Below, piece after piece: positions 1 through 9,505 of a DNA stretch of 64,000 nucleotides. The position numbers were made by a program, and so were the translations under genes. Origin of the DNA: Boesenbergia rotunda (lineage: Eukaryota > Streptophyta > Magnoliopsida > Zingiberales > Zingiberaceae); contig JAGFNQ010000954.1 in NCBI GenBank assembly GCA_024364735.1, positions 1,088,030 to 1,152,029 of the forward strand, in the 5' to 3' direction. The notes below the pieces were generated by a model. That model ran no database searches. It was not told the DNA's origin and saw nothing but the letters and a program-made list of their open reading frames with translations. Numbering within the stretch: position 1 is the stretch's first letter; each line of letters opens with the position of its first letter.

Positions 1-2047
1 ATAAAAACGGACACTATCAATTCTGTTGAGACTAGCATGGGTTATTCTCTAATCAGCTGATTTTTCACTGGCTGGTGACATTGGGATGTCCGGAGATAAA
101 CATGGATGCTAGTTAAGGGAACTAGTTCATTGGAGTGACTAGCTGTAAAACTTCATACGGTAATCTATATAGATATGTCAATAAAGTTCTTACTGCAGCT
201 TAAGTGCGATGTTCCTTTGACTTACGGTGTTCAAGTCATCTTGGTCATGGAGACTTATACTTTAACATCTTAAGCAAGCATCTCCAAGGAGGTGTGGACC
301 CAGGATGATTGGGTATAAGCCGAAGTGCCCGAAGATGTTTGAGCAGCCTACAAAGGATTCACCACTCCTTGCGAGGAGATGTATACCCAGGTCTATCGTC
401 GGATTGTTACTCAAAGCCTCTGGCCAGAGCATATCATGTTTAGAGTATGAGTCTCTTAAATACATGAGAGTAATTAGAAATCCAAAGGACGAGAAAGACA
501 CTACTTGGGCTAGGTGTGACATAGTCAGCCTAGTGGGGACTGACACAAATAGACCGTGTCCTGAACCAAGTGGGTATAAGATGGTGAAGGGAATGAGGCA
601 CGATTCATTAGAGCTGCTGAAGGGTTTCAGAATTACTTCTGAGGTCAACCGTTGATCTTTCGATTAATTGGGGGTCATGATGTACTACTAGGTGCCACTC
701 ATGATCGTTCTATAATTAGTTGATTAAAGACGCCAACATAAATCGAAATCCTATTTAGTCATACGCACTACGAGTAATCCAAGGGATTTAAAACGAGTTG
801 AAAATTAGATTTTCCGATCAAGAGAAATAAGACGAATCTGAGTTAATCAGAGGCACAAAGGAAGCTTAAAATGGCTAAGTCTTTTGAAGGCTTATTGGGC
901 GAATTAAATGAGTTTAATTCGCGATGGTTCGGCTCGGTTTGGCCGACCAAAGAGGGTGCCAACCCTCTTTGGTTTGGCCGGCCAAAAGAATGGGGAGAAA
1001 CCAATTTATTTGGTTTAATTAATAAAATAAATCTAGCGCGATTTGTTTTATAAATTATGGATAAATAAATTTTGTATAAAGAAATTTATATAAATAAATT
1101 TATAGAAATTTATTCTTTTTATGGAAATTAAAATGATCCATGGAATGGTTTATTTTAATTTTATAAAATCAATTATGATGGTTTTTTCATAATAAGAAAA
1201 TTTATAAATTTCTTGTAAAATTTATTCCATAATTAAAGGAGAGATGTATTTGTTTTATTATAAAGTTAGTTATAATAAAACTAAGCATAACGGAATAATT
1301 CATAAGTAAATTTATAAGATAAATTTCTTATGAAAAATTATTCCGTTAATTCCGTTAAAGGGGAGACTTAGCAAAGGAGATGCTACTATATAAAAAAACC
1401 AAAGGCAAGCCTTGAATTCCTAACATAGAGTAATCAAGAGATTAATTCTCTCCCTCTCTCTCTCTTATTCTCTTCCTCCCCTTCTCCTTCCCACCTAGGG
1501 CCGGCGCCCCTTAGCTTACCCTAGGGTCGGCGCCTCCTCCTCCTAGGGCCGGCGCACCCTCTTCTCCAAGAATTGGCGTGAGCAACCTCCATCAAGAAGG
1601 AGCCAAAGAAGAAGAAGAAGAAGCGGAACGCAACTCCTTCCTTCCCGGAATTTAGATTCCGTTTCTTGGTGGTTAGTTTCCTTTCTTCTCTCTTGATCTT
1701 CTAGTTGTGCCTTCCGAGAATCTAGTAGTTCTCGTCGGCACAAAACTCGTGACTTTGCGAAGTCATCCCGAAGAGAACTCGGCGTGGACGCGAATAGAGG
1801 CGGAGCTTCCAAGGGACGCTACGGTTGGATCTCGTCCCTTACTTCAAGTTACGCGAGGTACTGAGTAAATTAGTTTACTTTTCCGCAAAGTTTTAATTTA
1901 TGATCATGTCCACACATCATAAGGTTGCATGCTAGATACGTGGTTAAAATAATTTGAGAAATTATTTTATGCTAATTCTTCCGCTGCACGTAAATATTTT
2001 AAAATTTACGAACCCGTATCCTTGTCAACATGCACCCGGTCCCAACA
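1..2047 (+). mobile_element. LTR of family S4, 5' end outside window
   Basis: This stretch matches 45822-47697 almost base for base over its full length, with small indels, and ends in the same CCCAACA terminus. It is therefore the 3' nine-tenths of the same LTR, in plus orientation. A TATA box (CTACTATATAAA) lies near 1384, followed by a CT-rich leader. The LTR end directly abuts an 81-bp repeat unit that begins GTATG, so the LTR probably inserted within the array. It may be a solo LTR or the 3' LTR of a longer element; the window edge hides which. The short ORFs here are not coding. Confidence 0.85.
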
Positions 2048-2846
2048 GTATGTCCCAGGCCAAGCCTAAGTACCCCGGGCGTCGGCTGTACCGCGAGGCA
2101 TTAGGGTTTTAGATACTTGGTCGGGCGCGTATGTCCCAGGCCAAGCCTAAGTACCCCGGGCGTCGGCTGTACCGCGAGGCATTAGGGTTTTGGATACTTG
2201 GTCTGGCGCGTATGTCCCAGGCCAAGCCTAAGTACCCCGGGCATCGGCTGTACCGCGAGGCATTAAGGTTTTGGATACTTGGTCGGGCGCGTATGTCCCA
2301 GGCCAAGCCTAAGTACCCCGGGTGTCGGCTGTACCGCTAGGCATTAGGATTTTGGATACTTGGTCTGGCGCGTATGTCCTAGGCCAAGCATAAGTACCCC
2401 GGGCGTCGGCTGTACCGCGAGGCATTAGGGTTTTAGATACTTGGTCGGGCGCGTATGTCCTAGGCCAAGCCTAAGTACCCTGGGCGTCGGCTGTACCACG
2501 AGGCATTAGGGTTTTGGATACTTGGTCGGGCGCGTTTGTCCCAGGCCAAACCTAAGTACGTCGGGCGTCGGCTGTACTACGAGGCATTAGGGTTTTGGAT
2601 ACTTGGTCGAGCGCGTATGTCCCAGGCCAAGCCTAAGTACCCCGGGCGTCGGCTGTACCGCGAGGCATTAGGGTTTTGAATAATTGGTCGGGCACGTATG
2701 TGTCAAGCCAAGCCTAAGTACCCCGGGCGTCGGCTATACCGCGAGGCATTAGGGTTTTGAATAATTGGTCGGGCGCGTATGTGTCTAGCCAAGCCTAAGT
2801 ACCCCGGGCGTCGGCTGTACCGCGTCGCATTAGGGTTTTCGATTTC
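2048..2846. repeat. 81-bp tandem repeat array, about 10 copies
   Basis: Units start with GTATG at 2048, 2129, 2210, 2291, 2372, 2453, 2534, 2615, 2696 and 2777, an exact 81-bp register, with a partial last unit. Copies differ by point changes only. Because 81 is a multiple of three, several frames stay open across units on both strands; these are repeat artefacts, not genes. The left side of the array is cut by the LTR ending at 2047, so more copies may lie outside the window. Confidence 0.95.
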
Positions 2847-2945
2847 TCGATAATGCATTGCTATGTTGGGGGGAAAGCATCTCTCTTTATTACTTTAATT
2901 TTTCTTCAAGAGCACAGAGATGCACAGACAGACATTCTCAATGAA

Positions 2946-3176
2946 ATACAAATCTTTCCGAGATTGAAGAGGGATCAGTTCTGCAGCTGGGCCAGGACCT
3001 CCCAAGTCCCTGACCTTTTCCTTCAGCTAATCGTCCAGGCCCCTCGGATTCTTCCGAGACTCTGTTCGGACCTCTCCGATGTAGCACCGTTGAGACACTA
3101 GCTGATCTCCTCGGACTTCCACCACCCGATCACCCACCGGGAACTTTATCTTCTAACGGTAAACAGAGACCACCTC
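2946..3176 (-). pseudogene. Gypsy-1 polyprotein remnant downstream of protease
   Basis: Minus-strand translation continues in the frame of the protease past a TAA just after the GHPALSAF segment. It gives a readable polyprotein tail (KIKFPVGDRVVEV, then DQLVSQRCYIGEVR) broken by further stops. This is the start of the region that would lead into reverse transcriptase in a complete element, but no reverse transcriptase motif is present before the sequence degrades near 2946. Some stops could come from CpG decay, though I did not test this. It is non-functional. Confidence 0.6.
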
Positions 3177-3683
3177 TTAGAAAGCGCTGAGCGCGGGGTG
3201 ACCCAGGATGGCATTGTAGGAGGAAGGTGCGTCTACGATCAGGAAAGGAGTCCTCCGGGTTCTCTCTATCCTGTCGCTGCCCAACGAGAGCGACAAGTTA
3301 ATTTGCCCTACCGGCTGAACCCGATACCCCATGAAGCCAAATAGCGGGGTCGAGACCGGGAGCAGCTCGTCCTCGTCTATCTGCATCTATTCCCAGGCTG
3401 CCTTGTATAGGATGTTCACGGAACTCCCAGTGTCTACGAAGATGCACTTCACCTCATAGTTGGCGATACGGGCCACGATCACTATAGCGCCCTCATAGGG
3501 AGCTTCCACCTCCTCGAGGTCGGATGGTCCAAAAGAGATGGTAGGGCCCGGTTCCCGGCTTCGGTTGGTCCCGATGGAGTAGTTTTCTAACCGCCGGGTG
3601 TAAGACTTCCTTGCCCGATTGGAGTCTCCTCCTGTAGGCCCTCCGGAGATGACCCCTACATGGCCCGAAGGTGGACCCCGCAT
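3177..3683 (-). pseudogene. Gypsy-1 aspartic protease domain, one in-frame stop
   Basis: This is a retropepsin-type aspartic protease, which would cleave the Gag-Pol polyprotein inside the particle. The active-site motif VDTGSSVN is intact and is followed by ILYKAAWE. Then a TAG interrupts the frame, consistent with a CAG-to-TAG change because Gypsy-2 has Gln at the same place. The second half runs from MQIDEDELLP to the conserved protease C-terminal motif NAILGHPAL. The catalytic Asp survives, but the stop truncates the domain. Upstream is the zinc-knuckle remnant; downstream is a broken tail. Confidence 0.85.
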
Positions 3684-3767
3684 GGGGACTTTGCCTTTCT
3701 GGGAATCTCTCTCTAAAGAGAGGGATCTTCGGGGGACGAGCCCCCGGCTCCTTCCTCTCGATTGTGA

Positions 3768-4042
3768 TCAAGACTGAGGTCGGGCCTCATTCTCCCCGGC
3801 ATGCCGTCGTCGAGGAGAAAGGCTTCGCCTTGGCGACCTTCTGTGACATCCCGACTTATTCCATTTTCTTCTAGGTTTAGCATCGGCCTCCTCGCTGAAC
3901 TTCTTCTTCAAGGCGTGACATTCCTCCGTAGAGTGCGTCGAGCTGCCATGGTAACTACAGTACCTTGGCATGGGCTCCGGCTGCTCGGTGTCTACCATCT
4001 CCACCAGCCAACGCCTACCCGTCCATTGGTCCTTCCTGGGAT
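3768..4042 (-). pseudogene. Gypsy-1 nucleocapsid (zinc knuckle) remnant
   Basis: Minus-strand translation shows CSYHGSSTHSTEEC, a CX2HX4HX4C variant of the retroviral-type zinc knuckle, followed by a basic, Arg-rich tail. Such a segment binds the element's RNA in the Gag protein. The reading frame upstream is cut at 4042-4047, where Copia-1 inserted. The upstream gag core lies on the far side, at 13585-14522. Gypsy-2 has a comparable segment around 29600-29700. It is non-functional because of the insertion and frame breaks. Confidence 0.75.
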
Positions 4043-4047
4043 GAAGG
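4043..4047. repeat. TSD GAAGG, left copy (Copia-1)
   Basis: GAAGG lies immediately left of TGTTGGATCG at 4048 and again at 12601-12605, right after the terminal CCAACA. In Gypsy-2 the matching place has a single GAAGG (GGATGAAGGTCC), confirming a 5-bp duplication on insertion. Confidence 0.95.
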
Positions 4048-5469
4048 TGTTGGATCGAGAGAACCGATAGAGGGGGGGTGAATATCGGAAAACGTTCGGA
4101 TTTAAAATAAGAGCAATTGCACAGCGGAAGATAAAAACACACAACGCAAACACAATTATTTTTTACTTGGTTCGGAGCCTAAGTCGACTCCTACTCCAAG
4201 CCCCACGGTCGTTGACCGTTTACTTTGGGCAATTCTATATGAGGCGCAAAAACAGTTTACAAGAATTGATTACAATAGCAGTGTAATAAGCACAAAATTA
4301 AAAGATCGCTCTTTTATTACCTACGTCCGAGGTAGGTTGACTTTTAGAAGCGGAGGGACATCGTCGGCTCGTGTTGGGAGGTTTCCGGAGTAGAGCGCGG
4401 GAGCAGAAGAGCGTCGAAGCGTTGAATTGAAGTTGTTGCTGAAAGCCTGGGAGTTGGGTGGTATTTATAGCACCTCGGGGCGCCCTGGACGTCGGGGGCG
4501 CCCCCCCCCCCCACGTGTCAGGCGATCCGAGCTTCGCTCGGTCAACCTCTATCCCACTCGAATAGGGATGAGGTTTGACACTGGGGGCGCCCTGGACGCT
4601 GGGAGCGCCCTGCTTGACTCCTTCAGCGCGGGCTTCTCGGCTGGATAAGGGTAGTCGGCTTCGCTGGCGTAGGCGCGGGGCGCCCTAGGCACTGAGGGCG
4701 CCCTGGGCGTTCGGGGCGCCCCGGCCAGTGGTTAGCCGAAGTCTTTGTTGCTTCGCTTGTTTTTTGTTGCCCCTGGGGGCGCCCAGGACACTGAGGGCGC
4801 CCTGCTTAGCTACTTGCCTCTCTCCTTTGGGCATTCTGAGCTGCAGACACACGTTCCTTCGGTCCTGCATCCAGGGTTAGTCCAAAACAATATAAAGCAT
4901 TAGAGTATTATGTTTATACAGTCTTAGCTGTCTTGGTTCTGACTTTGGGTCTCCAAAATGGAGCCCTAGGTCGAACCGACGCCTACTGTTCCCTCGACGG
5001 GGAACGCGTCCTCACCTACTCCTCTCGGGAGAATGTACCTGATGCCAACCGCTCCTTTGGTTGGACTTTTGCCTGGCGGTCCTTTGCCAGGTCTTGGATA
5101 CCGAGCTGTCCTTCGCCCAGTGCCTAGCATTCCTTTGCTAGGGCTTCAGTCCCAAGCTGTCCTTCGCCTGGCGCCTAGCAGTCCTTCGCTAGGGCTTTTG
5201 ACCCTGGCATTCCTTCGCCAATGCCTAGCAGTCCTTCGCTAGGGCTTTTTACTAGGCTTTTTACCCTGGCATTCCCTCGCCAGTGCCTAGCAGTCCTTCG
5301 CTAGGACTTTTTGCTCTGGCATTCCTTCGCCAGTGCCTAGCAGTCCTTCGCTAGGACTTTTTAGCCTGCACACTAGAGTAACTTGTTAGACAACAAGTAA
5401 GACTTAACTTTTGAACCCTGTTGCCATTATCAAAACACAGGTTTGACTTTGGTGCTTTCTGCACCAACA
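4048..5469 (-). repeat. Copia-1 3' LTR (1422 bp)
   Basis: On the minus strand it runs from TGTTGGTGCAGAAAGCACC to CGATCCAACA. It contains a U3 block of stem-loop repeats (about 5080-5365), a cluster of GGGCGCCC palindromes (about 4475-4800) and a TATA box at 4461-4470 (minus CTATAAATAC). The end region carries a C-run and CTATCGG, as in the other copia LTRs here. It differs from the partner LTR by scattered substitutions and by loss of one stem-loop repeat and one GC-box segment. Confidence 0.95.
5080..5365 (-). repeat. U3 stem-loop tandem repeats (Copia-1 3' LTR)
   Basis: The repeating unit of about 50 bp combines two short hairpins: TGGC-ATTCCTTC-GCCA and CCTAGC-AGTCCTTC-GCTAGG. The loop CTTC stays constant while stems vary. 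A second copy of the array is at 12160-12495, and a diverged one is in solo LTR S5 (51030-51430). Confidence 0.85.
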
Positions 5470-6874
5470 ATCTCCCCCTTTTTGATTTATGGCAACCCTA
5501 GTTCAAAAAGTTAAGTTTAATCAAAGCATGTAAAAACATTAAATTTTGGTCCCTCCCCCTGGAAGGAATCTCCCCCTAGATTTTTCAAAAAATTCGTGGG
5601 GTTCTGAGTTTAAGGGAAAATTTTTACTTAGAATTTTCAACAGAAAGCTTCTGTATTTTCAAAGATGATTTTTGCACTTTTGAAAACTTAAGTGTAGGTA
5701 CTTGGAAATCTTTTGACAACTTAAGGTTTAAAAGTACATAGAAGAGTTTTTTGAAACCATGAGTTTAGAGTACTTTGAGAAATTTTGAAGTCTTTAAGTT
5801 TAAAGTACTCAAACGTCTTTCAAAGCTTTTAACTTAAAAATTTTTAACAAAACTTAAGTACTTAGTAAGATTTACAAAAAAATACTTAGAAAATTTTGAA
5901 GGGCTTAAGTACTTGGAAGATTTTGAAAGGCTTAAGTAAGAAAATTTTGACAAGCTTAAGTAAGAAAATTTTGACAAGCTTAAGTAAGAAAATTTTGACA
6001 AGCTTGTATTTTGAAAAACTAAGCGCTTAAGTGCTTTTTGAAACTTGATACTTTTTGAATAAAGACTAGAGTTTTTAAGAAAATTTTTTTTTTATTTTTA
6101 AACTCTCTCCTTTTCTATCTCTCCCCCTTTGCCATATATCAAAAAGCAGATAAAGATAGTAGAAATTAAATTGTATAAAGGAAATAATTTTCATAAAGGA
6201 AAACATTTGCATGACTTTGCTGTACTGAACCAAGACTTAAACCAAATCAGTTGATTTTCTCTTGTAGGGACCTATCTAACCCATTTAGCTACTTACTAAC
6301 TGTTATAAGCAGTAGTTTTCACTAGGGTTAGTCAAGTTAAGTGTTTCTGTTCAAGTTAGATTTTCTAAACTTGACACTTAACTTGATTGCTATGTAAGTT
6401 GTATTTAGTGCCCCAATTACTGCAGATGCACTGACTTAAAGCATCTTGAATTAAGGCAAAGACCTAAGCATCTCAACCCTTTCTAGGTTATCAATCAAAA
6501 GTACCCTAAAGTGCTTGTGAGATGCTGGCTTCTAAATCTATAGGTGCATGCAGTTCTAGGGTTAAGGCCTAGGCTAAGTCCATTTGCGAAAAAACCCTAG
6601 TTTTGAAAGGGGTAGTTTTAAAAAAACTAAGTCCGAAAAGATTTTTAAAACTGATTTTAAAAACAACAGTTTTTCAAAATTCTTTTAGAAACTGATTTTT
6701 AAATTAAGTAAAGCAAAGAAAATCAAAAGCAGAGTTAATCTATTCTACAGAGCACAATCCTAACTCAGATACTCAAGTAGTCAAACAGAATAGGTTACCT
6801 AGTCAAACAGAGGTACAGTAGCGTCAAACATAAGTCATGTTTTGGTTACTTAGTACAATGCAGAAATAGACTAG
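5470..6874 (-). other. Copia-1 3' untranslated region with polypurine tract
   Basis: There is no credible coding sequence. It matches the 3' untranslated region of Copia-2 (56107-57405) in the opposite orientation; for example, 6530-6600 pairs with about 56260-56330. It is AT-rich, with short tandem repeats of AAGTAAGAAAATTTTGACAAG around 5936-6005. The polypurine tract sits next to the LTR at 5470-5483. The join to the captured gene lies near 6860. Confidence 0.75.
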
Positions 6875-8110
6875 CTATGAAGAAGGCCCAGGGTGGTCAG
6901 ATGGGCCGGGCTGCCATGAATCGAATCGTGCCATCATCTCAATGTATCTCGCATTAGCCACTTCTCGATCGGCTCTACGAGCGTCCATCTGCTCGATGTG
7001 ATAGGCCTCGACCTCCTCTCAGAGGCTGTGGATCTCCATCTGTATCTGTGTGAGGTGCTGGTAGAGAGTCGGTGGTGGAGGCTCGTCTATGTGTGCTCGG
7101 GCTGCTGCTGCTATATCTCCAACATCAACATCGACCTCCTCATCTGAGTCGATCGGAGGAGCTGCTCTCTGATGTCTCCAAGACAAGACCCCGGTACTGG
7201 AAACCTCTATACCAGCTAGGGAGAAGTTTCTATATCCTATCTCGTCATAATCAGTCAACTCAGCCATCTCTCCCTCGGTGATGTTCCGACCGTGGTGATG
7301 TAATATGGACGTGATAATGTGGCAGTAGGGTGTGCGTACCCGCCCTTGCGTGGTAACACTGGATGCATGTAGGATAGCATGAAACATGTGAAGTCCTATG
7401 TCGATGTCTAGTTGATGAATCAAGGCATATAGGAGAAAGGCGTGGAATGGTCGCATAGTAGTGACGTCTCTAGTAGATAATGGTAGAATACATCAGACTA
7501 TGACTCTATATAGAGCATAGTCCTGGACCTGTAGTTCGACAGACTGAAATCGTCTGACCAGGGGTTGCCTAAAGAAGTAAGAGTGTAACATGTCTAAGGT
7601 AATGTGAGAGTAGGGAGCATCAAAGGGAGGCTCCCTAGGTGGGTAACAACAGAAGGTGGACTGTGAGACTCGTAGTCCCAGAAATCGGTTGAGTAGAGTA
7701 GGTGTGATAGTTAAGGGTATTCCTTGGACAGTGGTGACGAACATAAGACCATCCTGTCTAATTATGTTGTTGTAAAATTCTGCACATAAGGATGTGTTGA
7801 TTGAATGGGTGCAGAATACTAGATTGTCAAGTTGGTAGAAGTTTATAACGTTCATTGCTAAAGGACAGGATTGGGTGAAAATTGTCTATTCAAGTAGATC
7901 GTCTTGATAGGTTTATAGGTCGTACGAGCGAACTTATTACATAGTTCTAAATTTAGAAACCTAGGATCAGGACTAGGTTGGGTACCGGGTTCTGCCTGGT
8001 TTGGTCGGCGTCTTCTAAGAGAAGGAATATGCGTTTACAAAAAGTATGAAGGAATTGCATTTAAGGAAATTTAACTTAAAAAAATTATACCGGGCTGCTC
8101 GGGGAGGCAT
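6875..8110 (-). pseudogene. Captured gene, 'putative plant transposon protein' (PF20167-like), decayed
   Basis: The minus-strand start is at 8110 in good plant context (CAACAATGCC). The first seven codons end at a GT (8090), and a possible 76-bp intron ends in TTAG at 8015. The frame then resumes with an Arg-rich N-terminus. The main body is at 7855-7493 and 7456-7019, in one frame, with a TGA between VQDYALYRVIV and CILPLSTRDVTT. A second TGA at 7016-7018 precedes a tail ending GPSDHPGPSS and a TAG at 6875. There is also a frame break near 7858. Segments such as CAEFYNNI, IPLTITPTLLNRFLGL and FHAFLLYALIHQ recall the PF20167 family found in plant transposon-related proteins. That assignment is from memory of the family; biochemical function is unknown. 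It is not part of a normal copia element. Confidence 0.65.
8015..8090 (-). other. Possible intron of the captured gene
   Basis: On the minus strand GT at 8090-8089 and CTTAG ending at 8015 flank a 76-nt AT-rich stretch with an in-frame stop. Removing it would join MPPRAA to an Arg-rich stretch in frame. The size is near the lower limit for plant introns. This is an inference from sequence only. Confidence 0.4.
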
Positions 8111-8199
8111 TGTTGAAGATGAGAGCTTGAGAGGGTTGCAAGAACTCTTGGAGGGTAGAGAGTTGAGGAGAAGAAGAAGTTTGAGTGTGAGGAGTAGAA

Positions 8200-8445
8200 G
8201 GGGGTATGGAGCCCTTTTTATAGTGCTGTTTCGGGCGCCCTGTAGCGGGAGGGCGCCCTGGATGGCGAGGGCGCCCCGCCTAGCGAGGGCGCCCTGGACA
8301 GGGCTGTGGCTGCCTTTTGGCAGCTTTCTGCCGTTGAAGGACAGTATGGGGGCGCCCTGGCTGCTGAGGGCGCCCCGGTCAGCCTGTAGTAGCAGAGAGC
8401 TACTTTTGACCAGCCTTGGGGCGCCCGCAAGGGTTTGGGCGCCCT
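8200..8445 (-). promoter_or_regulatory. Internal promoter of captured gene: TATA box plus GGGCGCCC cluster
   Basis: A minus-strand TATA box (CACTATAAAAAG, 8214-8225) sits about 105 nt upstream of the ATG at 8110, followed by a CT-rich leader typical of plant 5' UTRs. Between 8228 and 8445 there are repeated GGGCGCCC or GGGCGCCCTG boxes, the same motif found upstream of the TATA boxes in the LTRs of Copia-1, Copia-2 and S5. It therefore looks LTR-derived, or convergent. Whether it is active cannot be judged from sequence. Confidence 0.65.
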
Positions 8446-8612
8446 AGGGACAGGTTTTTGACCCTAAAAGATTGTTTTTGACCAGATTTGACTTGTTTGA
8501 CAAGGTTTGACCAGATTTGACTGTTTTGACTGTGGTTTTGACAAAGTTGACCATGGTTTGACCGTGTTGACTATGGTTTGACCATGTTGACCATGGTTTG
8601 ACTATGAACTAC
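8400..8612 (-). promoter_or_regulatory. TTGAC (W-box-like) array upstream of the internal promoter
   Basis: About 15 TTGAC cores occur within 210 bp on the plus strand, most followed by C or T. This gives roughly 13 matches to the TTGACC/T W-box recognised by WRKY factors. Part of the block is a near-tandem repeat of TTGACCATGGT. It lies just upstream, in the gene's sense, of the GGGCGCCC cluster and TATA box. The homologous place in Copia-2 (about 52,900-53,000) leads straight into pol and has no such array. Confidence 0.7.
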
Positions 8613-9505
8613 AGGATTAACTCATAATATAGGCATTAAAGAATTTACAATCTTAATCCTACTGTCTCACCCAATCTAGGATTTTCAATCACGTTAGCCT
8701 TATAGGTTTTGTGAGACAGGTTTTGATAAGTAAAATTGTTTTGAAAAATTATTATTTATTTTGAACACCTTAAATTAATTTTTGAAAACAGTTAAATTTA
8801 TTTTGAAGGAAAATGTTTGAATCTATACTTAACTGAAAATTTGTGTTAGATTTGAATTTGACAAAAAGAAATTTGATTTTGAAATTCAAAAATTGGCTTC
8901 CAGGTCTTGGCGAGGCACTAGGCCTTCTTTGGCCATAGCCTTATTGGATCATCAACCCTTTCCTTGACAAAGCCGTTTAATGAAATTTCATTTTCAAAAT
9001 TAATTTTTGAAAAAGTTCTGGTCTAACTAGTTTGAGTTTTGGATCGGTAGCTTCGGCTAGTTTCACCAGTCTAAAGAGACCAAGTGAAGTTGATCTTATT
9101 AGAATTGGTTTCCCTAACGTACTATCATCTCACCTCCACCCAATACTATGTTTTCAAGTTTCAGTTAAGTTTGTTCAGTCCTTATACTAATCTAAGTTTA
9201 AGCATGGTAAATTGCAGAAATTTAAATAAACAATCAAACATGCAAATTGCAAGAATTAAATTCTATTTAACAATAAAAATAGTTTTTAATTTGGCTCCCC
9301 CTGGACTGAAGCCACGGTAATGATTAGGCAAGATGTGAATCTTGTCCTTGGGGATCCAATACTGATTTAATCCAGTTGGTTTTTTCAGGTACAGTTTAGG
9401 TACCCATGCCTGAATTTTACCTCTGGACTGATTCAGTACAGCAAAGTAAGATCTTTGTCAGGATTTGGTTCTATAGCCAAGTCCAGATCGATTTAGAACG
9501 GACTT
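8613..9505 (-). other. Copia-1 gag-pol intergenic leader
   Basis: Non-coding. It is homologous in reverse orientation to Copia-2 52082-52930: both contain the block about a lysine-rich stop region, GCCAAAGAAGGCCTAGTGCC and the stretch ending near CCTAGATTGGG. Homology stops near 8640, where Copia-2 goes on to protease and integrase. This places one breakpoint of the pol replacement. Confidence 0.7.

Noticed and set aside
305..655. 116-aa ORF in the leftmost LTR, with antisense 128-aa ORF
   Set aside because: Both lie within an LTR upstream of its TATA box. The near-identical copy at 46000-46350 has stops in the same frames.
2109..2340. Open frames across the 81-bp array on both strands
   Set aside because: A multiple-of-three repeat without stops gives open frames by itself.
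5033..5242. 69-aa ORF with PSIPLLGLQSQ repeats, and the similar one at 12126
   Set aside because: Translation of the LTR stem-loop array. It recurs in both LTRs and has no independent support.
8046..8447. 133-aa plus-strand ORF (ARAPWLARAPW type)
   Set aside because: Opposite strand to the captured gene and made mostly of GGGCGCCC boxes read as codons.
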